From positions 1 through 10,737 of the forward strand of contig CATWUX010000074.1 in the NCBI GenBank assembly GCA_958354085.1: a stretch of DNA of 10,737 nt. Direction: 5' to 3'. The DNA comes from an uncultured Oscillospiraceae bacterium (GTDB taxonomy: Bacteria; Bacillota; Clostridia; Oscillospirales; Acutalibacteraceae). Shown in pieces: positions 6,566 through 10,737 of this stretch. Numbering within the stretch: the stretch's first letter is position 1; each line of letters begins with the position of its first letter. The position numbers and the translations under genes are program-made. The notes beneath the pieces were generated by a model that saw only the letters and a program-made list of their open reading frames with translations, made no database searches and was not told the DNA's origin.

Positions 6566-7705
6566 TTACATTTCAAAGCCTTCGGTGATGCCGCTAAGCC
6601 TTGCAGTGTCCTTTTTCACGTAGTACAGCTCGGTGATCTGTGAGGTGCTGTGTCCAAGTAGGTCGGCTACTTGCCGTGGCGACAATGCTTTCATGGTTCC
6701 GTCGGGCTGCTTCTGCCCATTGACCAGATTGGTGGCGAAGGTGTGCCGAAGTGAGTGCAACCCTTTCTGCTCGATTCCAGCCGCCTTGAGTATCCGGTAA
6801 AATCTCTTTCGCAGATTAACCGGTTTGGTATAACCGCCTTTCTCGTCGCACACAAGGGGCGTATTTTCCCCGAAATAGGCTTCTGAGCGTAAATCCTCGA
6901 TCATCTCGATTGCCGTCCTGTTCAGCGGCACTGTACGCTTACTGGTGGCACTCTTGGGTTTGCCAACCTTGATCTCCCGACCGCTTGTAAATTCTGTTCC
7001 GTTTCGCCGTGATACCTCTTTAACACCCTGCCGAACTGTCAGCATTTTGCTATCGAGATCAATGTCGCTATTCAGCAGACCCAGCAGCTCGCCTGTCCGC
7101 AACCCTGTGTTCAACATGAGGATATACGCCGCAGCCTGCTGATATTTCCGCTTGCCGTCTTTGAAGGTGCTGAATGCCTCCGCTTTGAATTTTTCGATCT
7201 CCTCCGGCGTGAATACGGTCACGGTTTCGCACTCCGGTAAATCCTCCTTGTTCTGTGCCGACAGGAAGTTTGATTTCTTCATCATCTCCACATTCGCCAT
7301 CGGATTTTTCGGAATCAGTTCTTCCTGATATAGATACCGAAAATATTCATTCAGTACCACATAGGCTTTTTTGACGGTGGTGTAAGCGTAGCCTTTGTTC
7401 ATCCAGTGGTTCAGCAGATTTTTGATATCTGCCGCCGTAATATCTCCCACCGCTTTCTCGCCAATCAGAGGATAGATTTGATTTTTTGCACTGCACTCGC
7501 TGCGGTCATAGGTGGTCTGCTCTACAGACGGGAACTTGAAAACCTGCAGCCAGTTCTGCATACTGTCCCGCAATGCTTTCTTGGACTCGTCCGAATCTAC
7601 CGCTTGATTTTCAAAGTCCGCAATATATTCTGTCATCTTCTTGTTGACCTCGGCTTTGGTCGTGCCGGAAAAACTCTTCCGTTTTCGCTCGCCGTGCTCG
7701 TCCAT
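6566..7705 (-). CDS. Tyrosine recombinase / integrase, possibly N-terminally shortened
   Basis: This 379-residue site-specific recombinase would insert or excise an element by strand exchange at att sites. A core-binding SAM-like domain spans about 45-145 and the catalytic domain about 165-370. The catalytic set is complete: R203 in NTGLRTGELLGL, K251 in GKPKSATSKR, H317 and R320 in LHSLRHTF, H352 in LLGHS, and nucleophile Y362 ten residues after H352. The ATG at 7705 has no ribosome binding site. The frame stays open for eight more codons upstream (reading KICGVVWY) and then meets TAA with no start codon. As I recall this family, such residues belong to its N-terminal arm-binding beta-strands, so roughly 10-20 N-terminal residues appear lost. 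The gene reads toward the tRNA-Trp half, which is probably its att site. Activity of the shortened protein is uncertain. Confidence 0.9.
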   Translation of the reverse strand: MDEHGERKRKSFSGTTKAEVNKKMTEYIADFENQAVDSDESKKALRDSMQNWLQVFKFPSVEQTTYDRSECSAKNQIYPLIGEKAVGDITAADIKNLLNHWMNKGYAYTTVKKAYVVLNEYFRYLYQEELIPKNPMANVEMMKKSNFLSAQNKEDLPECETVTVFTPEEIEKFKAEAFSTFKDGKRKYQQAAAYILMLNTGLRTGELLGLLNSDIDLDSKMLTVRQGVKEVSRRNGTEFTSGREIKVGKPKSATSKRTVPLNRTAIEMIEDLRSEAYFGENTPLVCDEKGGYTKPVNLRKRFYRILKAAGIEQKGLHSLRHTFATNLVNGQKQPDGTMKALSPRQVADLLGHSTSQITELYYVKKDTARLSGITEGFEM

Positions 7706-7713
7706 GTACCAGA

Positions 7714-7839
7714 CTACGCCACATATCTTTTACAATATCCAGCTACAATAAAAAATTCAGCCAAGAATTCACATTCATTCGTTGTAGCAGCCGTTTGCTG
7801 TTTTTTTCCAAAATCCAAACATACCTCGCATTTTGCCAT
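7714..7839 (-). CDS. Doubtful 41-codon Cys-rich ORF upstream of the integrase
   Basis: An ATG at 7839 opens 41 codons, beginning MAKCEVCLDFGKK and ending ...YCKRYVA, with a stop 8 bases before the integrase ATG. It has four cysteines, C4 and C7 as a CxxC pair plus C23 and C36, and could therefore bind a metal. No ribosome binding site precedes it. If translated, it could couple translation to the integrase, whose own ATG also lacks a site. It could equally be chance or the start of a gene cut by deletion. No family is recognised. Confidence 0.25.
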   Translation of the reverse strand: MAKCEVCLDFGKKQQTAATTNECEFLAEFFIVAGYCKRYVA

Positions 7840-8034
7840 ACACCAAATATATGCTGCATGTCAAACCGTTTGTCTTAGCCGTAAACAGGCTTTTTTCCTT
7901 CAAAGCAACCCCGTATTTTACACCAAACGCGTTTAGCACCCCACCTTACAGCGCCTAATTTTGCGGCAAGCTAAAGCGGCGAAGAATGGCTTAAACACGG
8001 CGTTTTCGGTCGGCTCTGCCGTCCGCTGTGATGT

Positions 8035-8058
8035 GTGAGGGGCGAATAAACCCCTCAC
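8035..8058. repeat. Inverted repeat, 8-bp stem
   Basis: GTGAGGGG (8035-8042) and CCCCTCAC (8051-8058) are perfect inverted copies around CGAATAAA. The plus side continues TTTAACC and the minus side has no U-tract, so a terminator role is weak. Confidence 0.85.
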
Positions 8059-8072
8059 TTTAACCTGCTTCC

Positions 8073-8105
8073 CATCATAACCGCCAAATTTGGGCGGTTA
8101 TGATG
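8073..8105. repeat. Inverted repeat, perfect 13-bp stem
   Basis: CATCATAACCGCC (8073-8085) and GGCGGTTATGATG (8093-8105) are exact inverted copies around a 7-base loop. No T-run follows on either strand, so it is not a standard terminator. It lies 15 bases from the 8-bp repeat at 8035-8058. Confidence 0.92.
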
Positions 8106-8172
8106 CAGATCGTGCTCGTTGCAAAGCCTGTTCCAGGTGCAGATCGATTCTTTCAATCTGACATCTCCTGAT

Positions 8173-8224
8173 AAATAATAAAAACACCTTATCTTACATC
8201 GATACTACGGTATAAGATATGGTG
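8173..8224 (-). terminator. Strong minus-strand terminator downstream of the kinase
   Basis: On the minus strand an arm starting CACCATATCTTA (from 8224) pairs with TAAGATAAGGTG (8196-8185), 11 of 12 positions, with further pairing inside toward a small loop. The stem is followed directly by TTTTTATTATTT (8184-8173). It should end transcription coming from the sugar-kinase side, and it makes a sensible border for the integrative-element remnant. Confidence 0.75.
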
Positions 8225-8493
8225 CAAAACGAATCGGCCGCGGAGGCGTCTGTGTTCACAAGCGGTAGCAAGCTGCTGTGCCTGCTTTCCAAAAAAGTGG
8301 GAAAGATTTTGACACACACCCTCATTAGACAGAGCATTTGGGGCAGCAGTTGGGATAACATGAAAAATCCGAGTCTAAGGAGGATTACGCTTTCCGGCAC
8401 AATTCAGCCTCGGAAATCGATGAAAGCTTTCCATCAGATTTCAGTATGACAACTTATCTCTGGCTTGCCTTAGTTATTGACAAGCCCTTCTTT
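8225..8493. other. Stretch with no supported gene
   Basis: A plus-strand ORF (8219-8449, 76 codons) and a minus-strand ORF (8194-8400, 68 codons) overlap here, and neither has a ribosome binding site or a recognisable family. A third frame on the minus strand, open but lacking a start, reads VIPTAAPNALSNEGV... through to a stop inside the terminator stem. Any of the three may be the worn remains of a gene. I see no structured RNA or promoter that I can support. Confidence 0.4.
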
Positions 8494-8495
8494 TT
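8462..8495 (+). terminator. Weak plus-strand terminator-like hairpin
   Basis: GGCTTGCC (8462-8469) can pair with GACAAGCC (8479-8486), with one G-T pair, over a 9-base loop, and CTTCTTTTT follows on the plus strand. It could close a plus-strand transcript ending near 8449. On the minus strand it lies just past the kinase stop, without a U-tract. Confidence 0.35.
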
Positions 8496-9363
8496 ACTCT
8501 TCCTGGATGGCACCGGGGGACTGGATGACACGGCTGCTGAGGAGTACGGCCTTGTGCAGAGAAATGTGGATAGGGTCGCCGCTGAGCAAAGAGGCCATAT
8601 AGCCCGCTGCAAAGCTGTCCCCTGCTCCGACAGTGGAAACCACCGTAACCGACTCGGCCGGCTGTTCAGCATATTGCCCATCCGTCGTGTCGTACACCGC
8701 CGCGCCATCCTTGTCCAGTGTGAGGAGCACCTGTTCCAGTCCATATGCCTCCGCCACAGCCCGGCACCATTCCTGCCGCCGGTTATCTTCATAAGTAGGA
8801 ACCACCTTCAGTTCCGTCAGTGCGGGAGCTTCCTCTCGGCTCACCTTCAGATGAGTGCAACACTCAAGGCCCTGTCTCACCGTTTTCCGCGTTGCAAACG
8901 GCGGACGAATGTTGCAGTCAAAGAGACGGTAGCGGCTGGAAACCTTCTCCAGCACCCAGTGAAGGGTTTCCTCTGAGATCGGTTTCCGCTGGCTTAAGGA
9001 GCCAAAATACAGCAGGTCATAGTCCTCTTCCGTTATCTTCTCACAGATCGTTTCCGTCCAAGGAATATTATCCCACGCTGCCGGCTTCACCAGCTCATAG
9101 GACGGTACTCCCTGTGCATTCAGTGTCACCTGACAAACGCCGGTGGGGTACTCCGTTTCCGCCAGCAGCCTGTCAGGCACGCGATATTTCTGCAGATATT
9201 TCCGTACCTGTGCGCCCCGGTCATCCTTCCCCACCGCGCTCATCAGTTCCACTTTTGCCCCTAGCCGGGCCATATGCGCCGAAAAATTGAACGGCGCTCC
9301 ACCGATCTCCTCCTTCATACCGACCACGTCGAACAGTACTTCTCCATATGCCAACACCTTCAC
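8494..9363 (-). CDS. PfkB-family carbohydrate kinase (fructokinase-like)
   Basis: This 289-residue ribokinase-fold enzyme transfers phosphate from ATP to a sugar or related alcohol in the cytoplasm. In the frame opening with TTG at 9366, the N-terminal strand VLAYGEVLFDVV is followed by the substrate-side GGAPFNFSAH (22-31). FDCNIRPPF (149-157) is typical of fructokinase-like members, and the second PfkB signature STVGAGDSFAAGY holds the anion hole GAGD and catalytic base D250. The usual Asp at the start of that motif (DTxGAGD) is Ser here. Length is normal to slightly short. The GTG at 9363 is preferred over the adjoining TTG because GGAAG lies 8 bases ahead of it. No transporter, hydrolase or regulator for a sugar is next to it, so fructose is only a guess. 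It probably shares the transcript that ends at the terminator at 8224. Confidence 0.88.
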   Translation of the reverse strand: MKVLAYGEVLFDVVGMKEEIGGAPFNFSAHMARLGAKVELMSAVGKDDRGAQVRKYLQKYRVPDRLLAETEYPTGVCQVTLNAQGVPSYELVKPAAWDNIPWTETICEKITEEDYDLLYFGSLSQRKPISEETLHWVLEKVSSRYRLFDCNIRPPFATRKTVRQGLECCTHLKVSREEAPALTELKVVPTYEDNRRQEWCRAVAEAYGLEQVLLTLDKDGAAVYDTTDGQYAEQPAESVTVVSTVGAGDSFAAGYMASLLSGDPIHISLHKAVLLSSRVIQSPGAIQEE

Positions 9364-9408
9364 CAATCCCTCTTCCTTTCCTTGTGTTTAACTTCGTTGC
9401 CTCTTTCC

Positions 9409-9470
9409 CCATGGTCACGACAATCTCATGAGAGAGGACGTCTTCGATATAGGGATGACGCAAGCCATCC
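9409..9470 (-). pseudogene. Decayed copy of the 3' end of the gene upstream of the lipoprotein
   Basis: On the minus strand this stretch reads PDGLRHPYIEDVLSHEIVVTMG, and the gene at the right edge ends LDGVKQEGTYIPYVEDGTEH then TVLVTME. On the plus strand CCATGGTCAC (9409 and 10644) and GTCTTCGAYATAGGG (9440 and 10675) match with a constant offset of 1235 bases. GCCATCC (9464 and 10714) matches with an offset of 1250, which means a five-codon deletion. The copy has lost its stop codon and runs on out of frame into the kinase. It therefore looks like the leftover end of a second, deleted paralogue that once lay between lipoprotein and kinase. Confidence 0.7.
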
Positions 9471-9498
9471 GGTGTCCCAACGGCGGAAGCCGACGCTT

Positions 9499-10614
9499 TT
9501 ATTTGTCGGTCATGTCCTCCAATTCAACATAAGCGAAATAGCCGCCCGTCCAGGTGCTGTTATTCCCGCCGATGTATATTATACCGTCCACAATGGAAAT
9601 ATGCTCCGGTTCGCCCGTGATCATGTCGAGCGGAATCGAAAACGAAAGGTTCCCGTTCCAGTCGTACACCTGTACCGTATTGGGATTGTAGCGGGCAAAA
9701 TACAGATAATTTGCATCGGTAGCGCCCCCCTGCGACGTGCCCGGAGGCGTATCCACCTGGAAGGCCTGCCGAGGCGTCAGATCGCCGTCCCAGATATCAA
9801 TGGTATCCCCTCCCCACCGCGCGGAGGCAAAGCTGTCCCGCTGCTCGCAATAATCCATGCCGAAAAAGGGATTGGGCAGGTCCTCCGTTTTGGTAACGGC
9901 AAAGGTATCCGGGTTCACCAGGGAATAGCGGTAATAATGTCCGTCGCTCGACTGACAGTGGCTGACCAGCAGCGCGTCCCACTTCTTCACATAGGTGATG
10001 TCATTGGCATGATCCAGCACCAGCTTCGGGCTTTTACGGACTAGGTTACCGTGAATGTCGAATTTGAACAGGTAGGTGGTTTCTGGGTCCACCTTATTAT
10101 TAATCATCGCCACATAATAATAGGTTCCGTCAAAGGTTCCGCCCTGAACAATGGAATGCCCGTCATATACTCCGTATTCAAGCAACGTCTTTACATGCCC
10201 GATGTACTGATGGCCGGTCTTCAGACTGAATTTAGCCGAAGCAGGCACCGACGGCATGGTTGTGGCAGCGGCTTGGGTGGTCGTGGTCCGCACACGGGTC
10301 GTAGTTGTAGTCCGGTTTCGGGTCGTAGTCGTCTGGGTCCGGGAAGTGGTGGTTGCCGCCGTCGTCGCGCGGACCGTGGTGTCGATGCCGGACGTCGTAT
10401 CCGTTTTCCCCGCACCGGCAGCCGTCACCTCACTGCCGGAAGCTTTCGTGGACACAGCGCTTTCGCGGGTGGATTTCCCGTCCGTAGGAAAACCGCTTTC
10501 CGACGCGCCGGAATCCGGCGCGGAAACCGTCCGGCCGTCGCAGGCCATCAGTCCGAACGGAACCAGGAAGATCGCGGCCATAAACAACAGAAACAGAAAA
10601 CGGTTGGTTTTCAT
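9499..10614 (-). CDS. Surface lipoprotein with Thr-rich linker and probable beta-propeller domain
   Basis: This 371-residue protein should be anchored on the outer face of the membrane. MKTNRFLFLL begins a signal peptide whose lipobox LMAC puts the lipid on C25. Residues about 26-125 are a disordered Ser/Thr/Ala-rich spacer with runs such as TTTTRNRTTTTTRVRTTTT (95-113), of the sort that lifts a domain through the cell wall. Residues about 130-371 alternate short beta-strands with turns (GTYYYVAM, YLFKFDIHGN, DITYVKKWDALLVSH, TVQVYDWNGNL, GIIYIGG), as in blade repeats of a beta-propeller; the ligand is unknown. The frame opens 7 codons earlier, but the ATG at 10614 is chosen because GAGGAGG (10624-10630) lies 9 bases ahead and the signal peptide then starts correctly. 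It follows the previous gene by 24 bases, so the two are likely co-transcribed. Confidence 0.85.
   Translation of the reverse strand: MKTNRFLFLLFMAAIFLVPFGLMACDGRTVSAPDSGASESGFPTDGKSTRESAVSTKASGSEVTAAGAGKTDTTSGIDTTVRATTAATTTSRTQTTTTRNRTTTTTRVRTTTTQAAATTMPSVPASAKFSLKTGHQYIGHVKTLLEYGVYDGHSIVQGGTFDGTYYYVAMINNKVDPETTYLFKFDIHGNLVRKSPKLVLDHANDITYVKKWDALLVSHCQSSDGHYYRYSLVNPDTFAVTKTEDLPNPFFGMDYCEQRDSFASARWGGDTIDIWDGDLTPRQAFQVDTPPGTSQGGATDANYLYFARYNPNTVQVYDWNGNLSFSIPLDMITGEPEHISIVDGIIYIGGNNSTWTGGYFAYVELEDMTDK
10258..10365 (-). repeat. Low-complexity coding repeat (Thr-rich linker)
   Basis: The DNA here repeats ACNACNAC-type Thr codons interrupted by Arg codons, and CGGGTCGTAGT recurs on the plus strand near 10297 and 10318. 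It codes for residues 84-119 of the lipoprotein. Such stretches vary in length between strains through slippage. Confidence 0.75.
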
Positions 10615-10638
10615 CTTTTCTTTCCTCCTCGGCACGGC

Positions 10639-10737
10639 TTACTCCATGGTCACAAGGACGGTATGCTCTGTGCCGTCTTCGACATAGGGAATATAGGTGC
10701 CTTCTTGCTTTACGCCATCCAGCTCCAGAGAGGCGAC
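10639..10737 (-). CDS. 3' end of an unrecognised gene (cut by the window edge)
   Basis: Thirty-two codons remain, VASLELDGVKQEGTY at the window edge through to ...TVLVTME, ending in TAA at 10639. The alternating hydrophobic and polar residues suggest the last beta-strands of an all-beta domain. That would fit a surface protein encoded next to the lipoprotein, whose start lies 24 bases further on. A damaged paralogue of this same end lies at 9409-9470. The fragment is too short for a family call. Confidence 0.65.
   Translation of the reverse strand, partial: VASLELDGVKQEGTYIPYVEDGTEHTVLVTME

Larger units (their letters stand above)
6249..8172. mobile_element. Probable remnant of a tRNA-Trp-targeted integrative element
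   Basis: The tRNA-Trp 3' half, the tyrosine recombinase reading toward it and the hairpin-rich gene-less patch beyond the recombinase together look like one end of an integrative element. No conjugation, relaxase or cargo genes remain. No second copy of the tRNA segment is seen to the right in this window. The right border is uncertain; I place it before the minus-strand terminator that follows the sugar kinase. The element may have been cut down by internal deletion. Confidence 0.45.
7840..8172. other. Gene-less patch with strong hairpins (oriT-like by position)
   Basis: No ORF here has both a start and a convincing ribosome site. The patch holds two strong inverted repeats, annotated separately. 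It also holds a direct repeat TACACCAAA (7839-7847 and 7919-7927, exactly 80 bases apart, each preceded by an ATTTT-containing segment) and two copies of TGCAGATCG about 36 bases apart near 8102-8146. On the minus strand a TTG-started 33-codon frame follows AGGAG near 8168, but it runs straight through the longer inverted repeat. The layout resembles a transfer-origin or mobilisation-gene upstream region of a clostridial conjugative element. That is inference, and no relaxase gene is present. Confidence 0.4.

Noticed and set aside
8194..8449. Overlapping ORFs of 76 (plus) and 68 (minus) codons
   Set aside because: Neither has a ribosome binding site or recognisable family, and the minus one ends inside a terminator stem. 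Kept only as an unexplained stretch.
9221..9463. An 80-codon minus-strand ORF between kinase and lipoprotein
   Set aside because: Its first part is the damaged gene-end copy at 9409-9470 and the rest runs out of frame inside the kinase; no intact gene.
1..10737. CRISPR array
   Set aside because: No regularly spaced repeats of CRISPR size; the only tandem repeats are a two-copy 15-mer and the Thr-linker codons.

Overview
The window looks like chromosome of a mid-GC Clostridia species, most likely of the Ruminococcaceae/Oscillospiraceae. The signs are strong AGGAGG-type ribosome binding sites, a bacterial class A RNase P RNA, a lipoprotein with a Thr-rich linker of the kind common on ruminococcal surface proteins, and a gut-Clostridia type tyrosine integrase. 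Almost everything is read on the minus strand.

Reading right to left, as transcription runs: (1) 10737-8494 holds the 3' end of an unrecognised gene, a Thr-linker lipoprotein with a probable beta-propeller domain, a decayed second copy of that first gene's 3' end, and a PfkB-family sugar kinase. A strong minus-strand terminator lies at 8224-8173, after about 270 bases with no recognisable gene. (2) 8172-6249 looks like the remains of an integrative element. It has a gene-less patch with two strong inverted repeats (oriT-like by position), a tiny Cys-rich ORF, a tyrosine recombinase with a complete catalytic set but an apparently shortened N-terminus, and the 3' half of a tRNA-Trp gene with its terminator. 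The 5' half of that tRNA is absent. (3) 6248-5776 is AT-rich and holds a doubtful 48-codon ORF. On the minus strand it also holds a compact unit: near-consensus promoter, strong ribosome binding site, 20-codon ORF and terminator, about 150 nt in all. (4) 5775-5369 is rnpB with its own near-consensus promoter and terminator. (5) 5247-86 is a three-gene operon: ABC exporter half-transporter, DUF1854 protein, ABC exporter half-transporter, closed by a 16-bp terminator hairpin at the left edge.

The operon is the most coherent system here. Both half-transporters carry the same unusual front end, a PH-like N-terminal region followed by a four-cysteine zinc ribbon, and a soluble DUF1854 protein sits between them. 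They probably form a heterodimeric exporter with a dedicated accessory protein. DUF1854/ABC pairs elsewhere have been named for association with cyanophycin metabolism, but no cyanophycin gene is visible here, so the substrate is open. The other points worth a second look are the 20-codon transcript upstream of rnpB, the orphan tRNA-Trp half beside the integrase, and the duplicated gene end flanking the lipoprotein.
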